From an uncultured Rhodopila sp. (lineage in GTDB: Bacteria > Pseudomonadota > Alphaproteobacteria > Acetobacterales > Acetobacteraceae), in contig CAIZFE010000055.1 in assembly GCA_903932145.1 (NCBI GenBank), forward strand, positions 62,001-126,000: DNA of 64,000 bases. The letters run 5' to 3'. Below, in pieces: positions 55,817-64,000 of the stretch. Numbering within the stretch: position 1 is the first letter of the stretch; each line of letters starts with the position of its first letter. The position numbers and the translations under genes are program-made. The notes beneath the pieces were generated by a model. The model did not search any database. It was not told the origin of the DNA and saw only the letters and a list, made by a program, of their open reading frames with translations.

Positions 55817-56965
55817 TCACCCCCCGTTCCGCTTCCTCGCCCCATTCTTCCGCAACAAGAACTCCCGCCCGATCTTCACCATCGGCACGCCGTCATACTC
55901 AACAATATCCGCCGTCGCGTACGTCTCATGCCACGAGTCCGGGATAAAGCTCCCCGTCCCCACCACATCGATCGGCGCCTTCGCATCCGCCATCACGCGG
56001 CACTTCTCAACGCCGAATCCCGACGATGCAACGATCCGCACCTTCGGATACCCGGCCTGGTCCAACGCCTCCCGCATCCGCCAGATCGCCGCCGCCGAAA
56101 CCCCGGTTCCCACCAGCGTCCGCAATTCCGCATCACTGCGATACCGCCGGATCGCACCAGGAGCATACCGTTCCAGCACCGCATAGCTCGAAGCCGGATC
56201 AAGCCCCTCCAGGAACCGCCCGCCATGCGTATCCAACCGAAACGACAGCTCGCCCGCCGCCGCCACATCGGGAAACCGGTCGCACACCGCCAAACCGTCG
56301 GTGATCTCGCGCCCGAAATAATCCACCAGCACGGTCATCGCCTCATCCGGAAACGTCTCCCGGAACATTTCGGCCGCGCGCACCGTCGAACCGGCATAAC
56401 CGATCAGCGAATGCGGCATCGTCCCGAAGCCTCTCGCCGCCCCGAACCAATGCGCCGTCCCGTCATTAGCGCCGCCAATAAATCCTTTCGCACCTTCCTT
56501 CTGAGCCGCCGCGCTGCCAACCGACGCAGCGTACGACATCATGTCCTGCATTTCCGCCCCGGCGCAGTGCCGCGCCTCCATCGCCAGGAACGCAACCGAG
56601 GGCAGCGACAATGCCATTTGATAGGCGTTGTGCGCCGCGACGCACACAGGCCCGATTTTCTGCAGCAGCAGCGTTTCCAGGTCGGACAAATGCACCATGC
56701 TGCCGGTCAGATACACGATCGGCTCACCGGCCCCGACCCAGTCGCCCTCCTGATAAATCAGATCGACATCGATGTCCGTGGCCCGCAGGGCGGCCGCCGT
56801 CTGCAACCACCCCAGCATCAACCGCGGCGCACAGATCACCGGGCGCCGCAAGAACAGCGCGTAGGTGACCCGTTTGTCGCCAAACCTGGCAACGACCTGT
56901 TTGGTGCGGTTGAAATAGCTGTCGGTTCTGGCGGAGATATCGGCCGCCAACGGGTCCACGGTCAT
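55817..56965 (-). CDS. pncB: Nicotinate phosphoribosyltransferase
   Basis: The protein has 382 residues. It converts nicotinate to nicotinate mononucleotide in NAD salvage. The N-terminal DISARTDSYFNRTK, the block YAGSTVRAAEMFRETFPDEA and the C-terminal ASSGFGVEKCRVMADAKAPIDVVGTGSF match the family (only parts quoted). It lies 4 bases downstream of DAHP synthase on the same strand and so falls under the same attenuator. The 281-base gap to arsM holds a GCCATTG-G-CAATGGC inverted repeat (55755-55769) and nothing else I can identify. Confidence 0.9.
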   Translation of the reverse strand: MTVDPLAADISARTDSYFNRTKQVVARFGDKRVTYALFLRRPVICAPRLMLGWLQTAAALRATDIDVDLIYQEGDWVGAGEPIVYLTGSMVHLSDLETLLLQKIGPVCVAAHNAYQMALSLPSVAFLAMEARHCAGAEMQDMMSYAASVGSAAAQKEGAKGFIGGANDGTAHWFGAARGFGTMPHSLIGYAGSTVRAAEMFRETFPDEAMTVLVDYFGREITDGLAVCDRFPDVAAAGELSFRLDTHGGRFLEGLDPASSYAVLERYAPGAIRRYRSDAELRTLVGTGVSAAAIWRMREALDQAGYPKVRIVASSGFGVEKCRVMADAKAPIDVVGTGSFIPDSWHETYATADIVEYDGVPMVKIGREFLLRKNGARKRNGG

Positions 56966-56969
56966 GATC

Positions 56970-58367
56970 TTACTGCGCCGCCAGAGCCGTAACGACCGGC
57001 ACGCGCCGCGTCTTCAACTCCTCCGCCACCAGGAACGCCAACTCCAACGACTGTTCAGCATTCAAACGCGGATCGCAGAAGGTTTCGTAACGGTCGCCCA
57101 GATCGGCCTCCGACAAACGCCGCGCCCCACCGATGCACTCCGTCACGTCCTGCCCGGTCATTTCGACATGCACCCCGCCAGCCCAGGTTCCCTCGGCTTC
57201 ATGGATATCGAAGAACCCGCGCACTTCCTGAAGAATAGAATCGAAATTGCGGGTCTTCACCTTCGACGACGTGCTGATCGTGTTGCCGTGCATCGGATCG
57301 GACAGCCACACCACCTTGTGCCCGGATCGCTGCACCGCCCGCACCAGCGGCGGCAGTTTCGTTGCAACCTTATCGGCGCCCATCCGGCTGATCAGCGTGA
57401 TCCGACCAGCCTCGTTCCGAGGATTCAGAATATCCAGCAACTTCAGCAAATCGTCCGGGTCCTGGGTCGGCCCGACCTTCATGCCCAGCGGATTTTCCAA
57501 CCCACGCAGGAATTCCACATGCGCGCCCTCGGCCTGCCGCGTCCGGTCGCCAATCCACAGGAAGTGCGCCGAACAGCCGTACCAGTCGCCGGTCGTGGAA
57601 TCGACCCGAGCCAGCGCCTGTTCGTAGGGCAGCAGCAACGCTTCATGGCTGATGTAGAAATCAGTTTCCCGCATGTCGCGTTGCGTCGTGCTGGTCATGC
57701 CGCACGCCGCCATAAACCGCAGCGTCTCATCGATCCGCCCCGCCAAATCCTGATATTTGTCCGCCAGCGGCGAGCGCTTGGCAAAGTCCAAATTCCAGCG
57801 ATGCACTTCATGCAGATCGGCATAACCGCCCGACGAAAACGCCCGCAGCAGGTTCAACGTGCTGGCGGACTGGAAATAACCGAACTCCATCCGCGCCGGA
57901 TCGGGAATACGGGACGCCGGCGAAAACTCCGGCCCATTGATAATGTCCCCGCGATAGCTCGGCAGCGTCACGTCGCCCACCGTTTCAGTATCAGAAGACC
58001 GCGGCTTGGCGAACTGCCCGGCCATGCGCCCCATCTTCACCACCGGCAAAGACGCGCCAAACGTCAGCACGACCGACATCTGTAACAACACCCGGAATGT
58101 GTCACGGATGATGTTGGCGGTGAAATCCGAGAAACTTTCGGCGCAATCGCCGCCTTGCAATACGAAGGCCTTGCCCTCGGACGCCAGCGCCAGTTGCGCC
58201 TTCAGCCGGCGGGCCTCACCCGCGAAAACCAGCGGCGGATACTTGCCCAACCGAGCCTCCATATCCTGGAGTTTGGTCAGGTCCGGATAGCTCGGTACCT
58301 GACGGATCGGGCAGTCGCGCCAGGAATTCGGGTTCCAGGCAGGTGTGGCAGGGTTCATGGACGGCAT
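56970..58367 (-). CDS. Class II 3-deoxy-D-arabino-heptulosonate 7-phosphate synthase
   Basis: The protein has 465 residues, the plant/mycobacterial-type DAHP synthase. It joins PEP and erythrose 4-phosphate in the first step of the shikimate pathway. Recognisable: [14 protein letters not shown] near the start, [10 protein letters not shown] near residue 70, the [18 protein letters not shown] region, and [18 protein letters not shown] near the end. ATG 58367 follows GAGGAG. Upstream is a complete attenuator with an aromatic-rich leader peptide and a small intervening gene. pncB is downstream in the same unit. Confidence 0.94.
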   Translation of the reverse strand: MPSMNPATPAWNPNSWRDCPIRQVPSYPDLTKLQDMEARLGKYPPLVFAGEARRLKAQLALASEGKAFVLQGGDCAESFSDFTANIIRDTFRVLLQMSVVLTFGASLPVVKMGRMAGQFAKPRSSDTETVGDVTLPSYRGDIINGPEFSPASRIPDPARMEFGYFQSASTLNLLRAFSSGGYADLHEVHRWNLDFAKRSPLADKYQDLAGRIDETLRFMAACGMTSTTQRDMRETDFYISHEALLLPYEQALARVDSTTGDWYGCSAHFLWIGDRTRQAEGAHVEFLRGLENPLGMKVGPTQDPDDLLKLLDILNPRNEAGRITLISRMGADKVATKLPPLVRAVQRSGHKVVWLSDPMHGNTISTSSKVKTRNFDSILQEVRGFFDIHEAEGTWAGGVHVEMTGQDVTECIGGARRLSEADLGDRYETFCDPRLNAEQSLELAFLVAEELKTRRVPVVTALAAQ

Positions 58368-58377
58368 AACGATCTCC

Positions 58378-58524
58378 TCAATCTGCTTTATGTCGCGAAA
58401 TGGCCGAATTGGCTACAGCCGCCGGATGACCAGCGTCGGCCGGACGCGGTTCAGCAGCAGGCTTCAGCGCCGGAAGGCGCGGAGCCGGGTCGGTGATCAC
58501 ATCGAAATCAAAACGCGCGGACAT
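58378..58524 (-). CDS. 48-residue small protein between the attenuator and DAHP synthase
   Basis: An ATG at 58524 has an excellent AAGGAG site (eight-base spacing region AAGGAGTGTCCC). The frame ends TGA at 58378, ten bases before the DAHP synthase ATG. The sequence begins [20 protein letters not shown] and is rich in Ala and Pro, with no membrane segment. Its stop lies against the next ribosome-binding site, so it could couple translation into the synthase gene. No family recognised. Confidence 0.55.
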   Translation of the reverse strand: MSARFDFDVITDPAPRLPALKPAAEPRPADAGHPAAVANSAISRHKAD

Positions 58525-58589
58525 GGGACACTCCTTGGTTTGTTGACCAGAAGCCGTTCCATCTCAGACGATTTTCGCAGTGGGGGTAG

Positions 58590-58620
58590 AAAAACGAAAG
58601 CCGCCTGAGTGGGGCGGCTT
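58590..58620 (-). terminator. Attenuator terminator upstream of the DAHP synthase gene
   Basis: On the minus strand AAGCCGCC (58620-58613) pairs with GGCGGCTT (58605-58598) across a 7-base loop, followed by TCG and five T (58594-58590). It is a rho-independent terminator placed between the leader peptide and the structural genes. The upstream GGCGGC (58656-58651), inside the last leader codons, can pair with the same GCCGCC arm as an antiterminator. Confidence 0.8.
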
Positions 58621-58646
58621 GTTGGTCTTGCTACGTAAGCACGATC

Positions 58647-58706
58647 CTAGGCCGCCGGGAAATACCGACGGTACCAAAATCGCGAGGCGGGACGAACTAT
58701 TGCCAT
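58647..58706 (-). CDS. Aromatic amino-acid leader peptide (attenuation control of DAHP synthase)
   Basis: A 19-residue frame, MAIVRPASRFWYRRYFPAA, on the minus strand. It carries Phe, Trp, Tyr, Tyr and Phe within seven codons, which are the end products of the pathway that the downstream DAHP synthase begins. The stop TAG is at 58647. The predicted transcription start falls on or next to this ATG, so it would be a leaderless message, as described for trpL of rhizobia. An ATG two codons upstream (58712) would lie before the predicted start site. Ribosome stalling on the aromatic codons would leave GGCGGC free to pair with the terminator's 5' arm and allow read-through. Confidence 0.8.
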   Translation of the reverse strand: MAIVRPASRFWYRRYFPAA

Positions 58707-58713
58707 AGCCATC

Positions 58714-58742
58714 GTATAATCCGCCGTCCGAACCCAATGCAA
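58714..58742 (-). promoter_or_regulatory. Sigma-70-type promoter of the DAHP synthase leader
   Basis: On the minus strand TTGCAT (58742-58737), a 17-base spacer and TTATAC (58719-58714). The expected start is about 58707, directly at the leader-peptide ATG. In this 473-base intergenic region, 58743-58840 shows nothing further except space for the promoter of the divergent livH gene. Confidence 0.65.
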
Positions 58743-58840
58743 GAGGCCGCGTCGCTTGAGCCCCGGGTCCGTACCGGCTAGACAGATCACGGAAACAGAA
58801 GCCGCCCGAATGGGCAGCCGGTTCAGGGGGCAGCGGAAAC

Positions 58841-59797
58841 GTGGATCTAGAGGTTCTCATTGAGAACGTGTTGAACGCGCTTGCCGCGGGAATCACGATC
58901 GGCTGTATCTACGGTTTGATGTGCATCGGCCTCGGGCTGATCTTCGGCATCATGAAAATCGTCAACTTCGCCCAGGGCGAACTGCTCATGCTCGGCATGT
59001 TCTCCAGCCTGTATCTGGTGACCGGCGGCGGCATCCTGGCCTTCATGGGACCCTATATCGGCCCCTTCGTCGGCGCTTTGTTGGCCGGTCCGATCGTCTT
59101 CGCCGGCGGGTGCCTGCTGCACAAATTCCTGATTGCCCGAGTCTCCGGCCTGCGCACCGCCGGATCGCTGGATGAGGGCCATTTCGGCCAGTTGATCGTC
59201 ACGCTCGGCATCTCGCTGATCCTGCAGAACGGTGGCCTGATCCTGTTCGGCTCCAGCCCGATGACCGTTCGCACCCCGCTGGCCTCCAGCGCGATCGAGG
59301 TCGGCCCGATCTACGGCGATGCCACGGTGTTTCTGAACAAAGCCCGCATGATCTCGTGCGCCATCGCCATCATCGTCGCGGTCAGCCTGTATCTGGTGCT
59401 GGAATACACACGGATGGGCAAGGCGCTAAGAGCCGCCGCCGATAACCCGACCGCCGCGACCTACATGGGTATCGACACCGACAAGGTCTATCGGCTGGCG
59501 TTCGGCCTGGGCTGCGGCATCACCGCCATCGCCGGCGGCCTGATGGCGACGTATCTGTCATTCGGCCCGTTCGTCGGCCTCGACTACGTCATCATCATGT
59601 ATTCCGGCGTCGTGCTGGGCGGCATGGGCAGCATCCTGGGCGCGTTCTGGGGAGGCCTGACGGTCGGCTTCGTGCAACAATGTTCGGCCCTGATCCTGCC
59701 GCCGCAACTGCAGAACGCGGCGATCTTCGTCGTCTTCCTGCTCATCGTCCTGCTGCGTCCCCAAGGCCTGTTCGGCCGTTCGGCGGAGCGCGCCTGA
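58841..59797 (+). CDS. livH: Branched-chain amino acid-type ABC transporter permease LivH (second system)
   Basis: The protein has 318 residues from GTG 58841 (GGGGGC upstream). About eight membrane helices; GLMCIGLGLIFGIMKIVNFA is the LivH channel signature near residues 24-43, and the C-terminus ends RPQGLFGRS. Its TGA overlaps the ATG of the livM-livG fusion. It is the first gene of a complete second Liv-type operon, distinct from the one at 9.5-12.8 kb. Confidence 0.9.
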   Translation: MDLEVLIENVLNALAAGITIGCIYGLMCIGLGLIFGIMKIVNFAQGELLMLGMFSSLYLVTGGGILAFMGPYIGPFVGALLAGPIVFAGGCLLHKFLIARVSGLRTAGSLDEGHFGQLIVTLGISLILQNGGLILFGSSPMTVRTPLASSAIEVGPIYGDATVFLNKARMISCAIAIIVAVSLYLVLEYTRMGKALRAAADNPTAATYMGIDTDKVYRLAFGLGCGITAIAGGLMATYLSFGPFVGLDYVIIMYSGVVLGGMGSILGAFWGGLTVGFVQQCSALILPPQLQNAAIFVVFLLIVLLRPQGLFGRSAERA

Positions 59798-61563
59798 TGC
59801 GCTACGGTTCCGCCCCCAGACTGAAGAAAGATCTGATCACACTCGGGATCGTGTCGGTCGCGTACCTCGCGGCATCGGCGTTCGTCAGCAACAGCTATTA
59901 CCAGTTGATCATGACGCTGGTGCCGATCTGGGCCTTGTTCGGCGTGTCCTGGAACATCCTGTCCGGTTACGGAGGACAGTTGTCGTTCGGCCATGCGTCG
60001 TTCTTCGGCATCGGCGCCTACGTCGTGACGTTGGCGCTGGTTTACTGGAACCTGACACCCTGGTTCGGCATCCCACTCGGCATGATCGTCGCCGCGGGAG
60101 CCGCCATTCTGATTGGCCTGCCGACGTTTCGTCTGAAAGGCCATTACTTCGCGCTGTCGATGCTCGCCTACCCGCTGGCGATCCTGTATTTCCTGCAATA
60201 TCTGGGCTTCCAGGAGATGTCGCTGCCGATGCACCGGGAAAACCCGGCGGCGTTCCTGGAATTCACCAATCCGCACTATTACACGCTGGTCGGCGTGGTG
60301 CTGCTGATCCTCGGCGTCTTCGTCTCCATGCTGGTGGAGAATTCCCGCTTCGGGCTGGCCCTCTTGTCGATTCGCCAGAACGAGCTGGCAGCCGAGGCAG
60401 CCGGCATCGACACCAAACTGTGGAAGATGCGCGCGCTGGTCGTCTCGGGAATGCTGGCCGCGGCGGCGGGCGGTTTCTACGCCTGCGTGCTGCTCGTCGT
60501 AACGCCCGATTCGGTGTTCGGTATGCTGGTCTCCGCCCAGGCCGTCGTTGTGACTTTGTTCGGCGGTGTCGCCTCCATCTGGGGGCCGGTGATCGGTGCC
60601 GCGATCCTGGTGCCGCTGGCTGAATCGCTGAACGCCGAGCTGGGCAACATTTTGCCCGGCATTCAGGGCGTCGTGTACGGCGTGGCGATCATTGCCATCA
60701 TGCTGGCCTCCCCCGACGGCCTGTTCTGGACCATCCGGGACAAATATTTCATTCCCAAACCCCCTGCCCCGCTACCGAGATCACTTGCCGCCAATGCCCC
60801 TTCCATCGCGCAGCCAGCCGCCGCCGGTTCGCTGCTGATGAAAGTCGAGGGTCTGTCGAAAACGTTTGGCGGCCTGCGCGCCGTCAGCGGTGTCACCTTC
60901 GACGTCCGAGCCGGAGAGATTTTGGGCATCATCGGACCCAATGGCGCCGGCAAGACCACGTTGTTCAACCTGCTGAACGGCGTTCTCTCCGCCAACGAGG
61001 GCACCGCCGTGCTGGGTGGCCAATCCATGCTCGGCAAGAAGGTCCACGCGGTTGCCCGCATGGGCGTCGGCCGCACCTTCCAGGTCGTACGCAGTTTCCC
61101 CAGGTTGCCGCTGCTGGATAACGTCATCGTCGGGGCCTATGGCGCCGGCTTCACGGACACCGACGCGATCGCCTCCGCCGCGCACGCGCTGGAACGGGTC
61201 GGGTTATCGGATCAGGCCGGCACCCCCGCCGGGCAATTGACCAATAAGCAACTCCGGCTGATGGAACTGGCCCGAGCATTGGCCGGCGCCCCACGCGTTT
61301 TGCTGCTGGATGAAACACTGGCCGGGCTGGGTCGCGACGAATGCGACGACGTGCTCGACGTGCTGCAAAGGCTAAGAACCGAGGGCACCACGGTCGTCAT
61401 CATCGAGCACACCATGCACGCCATGATGCGCATCGCCGACCGCTTCGTGGTGTTGGATCACGGCCGGGTGCTGGCCAGCGGCCTGCCGCGAGATGTGGTG
61501 GAAAACCGTTCGGTGATCGAGGCGTATCTCGGTAAAAAATGGGCGGCGAAACAAGATGCTTGA
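59797..61563 (+). CDS. Fused LivM permease-LivG ATPase
   Basis: The protein has 588 residues. Residues 1-315 form a LivM permease (WNILSGYGGQLSFGHASFFG near 50-70). A Pro/Ala linker (about 320-345) joins a complete LivG ATPase: Walker A GPNGAGKTT near 383, the LivG block GVGRTFQVVRSFPRL, a degenerate signature LTNKQLRLMELARAL, and Walker B RVLLLDETLAGLG. Fusion fixes permease and ATPase in one chain. Its end overlaps livF by eight bases. Confidence 0.92.
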   Translation: MRYGSAPRLKKDLITLGIVSVAYLAASAFVSNSYYQLIMTLVPIWALFGVSWNILSGYGGQLSFGHASFFGIGAYVVTLALVYWNLTPWFGIPLGMIVAAGAAILIGLPTFRLKGHYFALSMLAYPLAILYFLQYLGFQEMSLPMHRENPAAFLEFTNPHYYTLVGVVLLILGVFVSMLVENSRFGLALLSIRQNELAAEAAGIDTKLWKMRALVVSGMLAAAAGGFYACVLLVVTPDSVFGMLVSAQAVVVTLFGGVASIWGPVIGAAILVPLAESLNAELGNILPGIQGVVYGVAIIAIMLASPDGLFWTIRDKYFIPKPPAPLPRSLAANAPSIAQPAAAGSLLMKVEGLSKTFGGLRAVSGVTFDVRAGEILGIIGPNGAGKTTLFNLLNGVLSANEGTAVLGGQSMLGKKVHAVARMGVGRTFQVVRSFPRLPLLDNVIVGAYGAGFTDTDAIASAAHALERVGLSDQAGTPAGQLTNKQLRLMELARALAGAPRVLLLDETLAGLGRDECDDVLDVLQRLRTEGTTVVIIEHTMHAMMRIADRFVVLDHGRVLASGLPRDVVENRSVIEAYLGKKWAAKQDA

Positions 61564-62266
61564 GGTCACCAACCTATCGGTTTCGTACGGCGGCCTGCGC
61601 GCCCTGACAGATGTGACTCTGTCGGTCAAGGAAGGCCAGTTCGTCACGGTTGTCGGGCCGAACGGCGCCGGCAAAACGACCCTGTTCAAGACGATTTCGG
61701 GCATCGTCCCCGCCGCCTCGGGCCAAATCACCTTCATGGGTGAAAACCTGTTCGGCCTTCACCCGGCCAGACGGGCGCATCTCGGCATCGCCCATGTCCC
61801 CGAGGGCCGCCAAGTGTTCAAAACGCTGACGGTGCTGGAAAACCTTGAGATGGGGGCTTACCCGCAGGCCGGACAAAGGGCATGGCATCACACGCTTGAC
61901 CGCATCCACACGCTGTTCCCCATCCTCGCCGAACGCGCCACGCAATTGGCCGGCACGTTGTCGGGCGGCGAGCAGCAGATGGTCGCGATCGGCCGAGGCC
62001 TCGCCTGCGCGCCCCGCCTGCTGATGCTTGACGAACCCTCGATGGGCCTGGCACCCGCCGTCGCGGACACCATTTTCGAACGGGTTTCACAGATCCACAA
62101 GGAAGACGGCGTCACCATCCTACTGGTGGAGCAACGTGTTGCCGAAGCGCTGGAACTGTCCGATCATGGCTACGTGCTGGAGACCGGCCGGATGGTGCTG
62201 GACGGGCCTTACGAAACCCTGTTGCAGGATGACAGGGTCAGGAAGTCGTATCTGGGGCTAAGCTAA
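61556..62266 (+). CDS. livF: Branched-chain amino acid-type ABC transporter ATPase LivF (second system)
   Basis: The protein has 236 residues. Walker A GPNGAGKTT near residue 32, signature TLSGGEQQM near 138, Walker B RLLMLDEPSMGLAP. The end RVRKSYLGLS is typical LivF. Its ATG lies within the end of the livM-livG gene. With the fused LivG it forms the ATPase pair of the second Liv-type importer. Confidence 0.92.
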   Translation: MLEVTNLSVSYGGLRALTDVTLSVKEGQFVTVVGPNGAGKTTLFKTISGIVPAASGQITFMGENLFGLHPARRAHLGIAHVPEGRQVFKTLTVLENLEMGAYPQAGQRAWHHTLDRIHTLFPILAERATQLAGTLSGGEQQMVAIGRGLACAPRLLMLDEPSMGLAPAVADTIFERVSQIHKEDGVTILLVEQRVAEALELSDHGYVLETGRMVLDGPYETLLQDDRVRKSYLGLS

Positions 62267-62296
62267 ATCACTAATAAATCTGGGAAAAACGCTACC

Positions 62297-63538
62297 ATGA
62301 CAGACCTGTCTCGCCGTTCCACCGTCGGCCTCGGCCTCGCCGCCGGAGCAGCCGCGCTCTCCAGCCGCCGCGCCAGGGCGCAAACGCCGTCCGAAGTCAA
62401 AATCGCCATGCTGGTGCCGCTGTCCGGCCCGTGGGCACGGCAGGGCATCCTGGAACAGATGGGCGCCCGCCTCGCGATCGAGGACATCAACGCGGCCGGC
62501 GGCATCAAGTCGATGGGCGGCGCCAGGATGAAGCTGATCGAATACGACACCCAGGACAGTTCCGAAAAAGCCAAGGACGCCGCCCAGCGCATGGTTGCGC
62601 AAGAACCCGATCTTGTTGGTGGTTTCGGCTGCTGGTTGTCCAGCTTCACACTCGCCGCGACCGAGGTGACCGAACGCGTTTCCTTGCCCTGGCTGACGCT
62701 GTCCTACTCCGACGCGATCACCGGCCGCGGCTTCAAGCATGTGTTCCAGTCATCGCCCACCGCCGACAAGCAGGCGGATGAACTGCTGCCAATGATCGTC
62801 GAACTCGCGGGCCGGGCGCGGTCCGGATGGAAGCCGACGAAGTTTGCCTATATCGGGGACAACACTGCGTCGTCGGTCAGCTTCATGAAGTCAATCCGCG
62901 GTCCCGCCGCCGCGGCGCTGGGCCTGACGCTGGTCGCCGATGAGGTCTATACGCCGCCACTATCCGACGCCACGACGATGATCCAGCACATCCGTTCGAC
63001 AAAGCCCGACTTCCTCGGGTTCCAATCGACCAATGTGCCCGATGACAAGCTGCTGGTCGATAAATTCGCCGAATTCAATCTGAAGAGCGACAAGCTGCCG
63101 AAAATCGGCGGTGGCGGTCATTGGGCGGTGCCGGAACTGTTGAACGTCGCGGGTGCGGAAAATCTGGAAGGCATTCTCGTTGCTCTGGCAAACTGGCCTG
63201 GCAAGCGTCAGGCGGACCTGGAAAAGCGATTCATGGCGAAAACCGGCGAGCCCTGGTTCGGTCACGATTCGATTTTTGCGTATGTCCACGTCATGATTCT
63301 GAAGGAGGCGCTGGAAAGAACCGGCGTCGCCGACCGGGTGAAGGTCAGCGAGGCGATCCACGCGCTTGATATGACCGACGGCCCGGCATTGTTCTTCCCC
63401 GACGGCACGTTGAAGTATGACGAAAAAGGCCGTCGCGTCGGCGCCAAGCTGTGCGTCGTGCAGTGGCGCAAGGGCAAGCCGGTGCCGGTGTATCCGCCCT
63501 CCATCGCCACCAGCGAAGTCATCTGGCCGAAGATCTGA
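62297..63538 (+). CDS. Tat-exported LivK-like substrate-binding protein
   Basis: The protein has 413 residues. A twin-arginine leader (LSRRSTVGLGLAAGAAAL) ends near RARAQ, residue 29. The mature type I periplasmic binding protein begins VKIAMLVPLSGPWARQG and holds INAAGGIKSMGG and the hinge VGGFGCWLSSFT. It delivers an amino-acid-like or organic-acid ligand to the LivH/LivMG/LivF complex encoded just upstream (30-base gap). The ligand cannot be named. Confidence 0.9.
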   Translation: MTDLSRRSTVGLGLAAGAAALSSRRARAQTPSEVKIAMLVPLSGPWARQGILEQMGARLAIEDINAAGGIKSMGGARMKLIEYDTQDSSEKAKDAAQRMVAQEPDLVGGFGCWLSSFTLAATEVTERVSLPWLTLSYSDAITGRGFKHVFQSSPTADKQADELLPMIVELAGRARSGWKPTKFAYIGDNTASSVSFMKSIRGPAAAALGLTLVADEVYTPPLSDATTMIQHIRSTKPDFLGFQSTNVPDDKLLVDKFAEFNLKSDKLPKIGGGGHWAVPELLNVAGAENLEGILVALANWPGKRQADLEKRFMAKTGEPWFGHDSIFAYVHVMILKEALERTGVADRVKVSEAIHALDMTDGPALFFPDGTLKYDEKGRRVGAKLCVVQWRKGKPVPVYPPSIATSEVIWPKI

Positions 63539-63540
63539 AC

Positions 63541-64000
63541 ATGCCGGCGGTCGCGGCCTTACTGAGCAGGCTGCGACTGCCGCTGATCGCGGCGCCGATG
63601 TTCCGGGTGTCAGGCGTAGACCTGGTGGTCGCCGCCTGCCGCAACGGGGTGATCGGGGCGTTTCCCACCGCCAATTGCCGGTCTGTCGAGGAACTCGATG
63701 CCTGGCTGACGGCGATCCGAGCGGTTGAGGCCGCGGCGCCGTGGTGCGCGAATTTAATCGTGCATCGGTCCAATCCCCGCATGCGGGACGATTTGTCCGT
63801 GCTGCTGCGGCACAAGCCGGAACTGGTCATTACCAGTGTCGGGTCACCCGCCGGGGTCGTGGCACCGCTGCATGACGCCGGGGCGCTGGTGTTCTCCGAT
63901 GTCGCCTCCATCCGGCATGCCGAACGGGCTATTGAGGCCGGTGCTGATGGGCTGATCCTGTTGACCGCCGGCGCGGGCGGCCAGACCGGATGGCTGAACC
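63541..64000 (+). CDS. Nitronate monooxygenase/2-nitropropane dioxygenase-like (partial, runs off window)
   Basis: The ATG lies two bases after the binding-protein stop, and 153 codons are in the window. PLIAAPMFRVSGVDLVVAAC is the FMN-barrel start of the NMO/2-nitropropane dioxygenase family, and AGADGLILLTAGAGGQTGW corresponds to the glycine-rich FMN loop (GGHTG in relatives, here GGQTG). Tight spacing suggests co-transcription with the Liv-type operon, so the transported compound may be its substrate. The 3' end is outside. Confidence 0.82.
   Translation, partial: MPAVAALLSRLRLPLIAAPMFRVSGVDLVVAACRNGVIGAFPTANCRSVEELDAWLTAIRAVEAAAPWCANLIVHRSNPRMRDDLSVLLRHKPELVITSVGSPAGVVAPLHDAGALVFSDVASIRHAERAIEAGADGLILLTAGAGGQTGWLN

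Noticed and set aside
1-64000. CRISPR arrays, tRNA/rRNA genes, transposases or integrases
   Set aside because: I looked for direct repeat-spacer arrays, cloverleaf-like segments and DDE or tyrosine-recombinase motifs and found none.

Overview
The window is a GC-rich stretch of an alphaproteobacterial chromosome, most likely from the Acetobacteraceae or a close relative. This is inferred from the gene content and from the conserved block rpsB-tsf-pyrH-frr-uppS-cdsA-dxr-rseP-bamA-skp-lpxD-fabZ-lpxA on the minus strand at 20.3-34.1 kb. Genes are densely packed, with many ATGA-type overlaps and several GTG or TTG starts. I see no rRNA, tRNA, CRISPR array, transposase or integrase.

Layout. 0-4.2 kb: start of a secreted protein, a two-gene chromate (CHR) transporter, a glutaredoxin/DinB-like fusion whose catalytic Cys codon is an in-frame UGA (possible selenoprotein), and a hybrid histidine kinase. 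4.2-7.9 kb: OsmC protein, lactonase-like hydrolase, LLM flavin oxidoreductase, a decayed substrate-binding-protein start, and a citrate-synthase-like enzyme. 7.9-12.8 kb: a TPR/glycosyltransferase-like protein and a LivFGMH branched-chain-type ABC transporter that lacks its binding protein. 13-20.2 kb: a four-PAS hybrid kinase and a catabolic trio (ketopantoate-reductase-like, MaoC/FAS1-type hydratase, fumarase/aspartase-family lyase). 20.3-34.1 kb: the translation/isoprenoid/envelope block. 34.3-45.2 kb: a HicB-like remnant, a second kinase paralogous to the four-PAS one, an EF-G-like GTPase, two SDR enzymes, tandem cupins, glycerol kinase and a secreted esterase-like protein. 45.2-47.4 kb: a small, more AT-rich accessory segment with two small membrane proteins, a nested palindromic element and a macro-SEFIR gene split by a frameshift in an A8 tract (probable phage-defence effector). 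47.4-55.5 kb: GST, uronate dehydrogenase, amidase, polysaccharide-type ABC exporter, lytic transglycosylase lipoprotein, CMD protein and arsenite methyltransferase. 55.8-58.8 kb: nicotinate phosphoribosyltransferase and class II DAHP synthase, the latter preceded by a complete attenuator (promoter, leaderless aromatic-rich leader peptide, terminator) and a 48-codon small gene. 58.8-64 kb: a second Liv-type transporter with fused LivM-LivG and its own binding protein, then the start of a nitronate monooxygenase-like gene.

A dispersed ~77-bp palindromic repeat occurs four times between genes (9.4, 27.8, 32.2 and 40.8 kb). The items I consider most worth following are the UGA-containing glutaredoxin, the DAHP-synthase attenuator and the macro-SEFIR gene.
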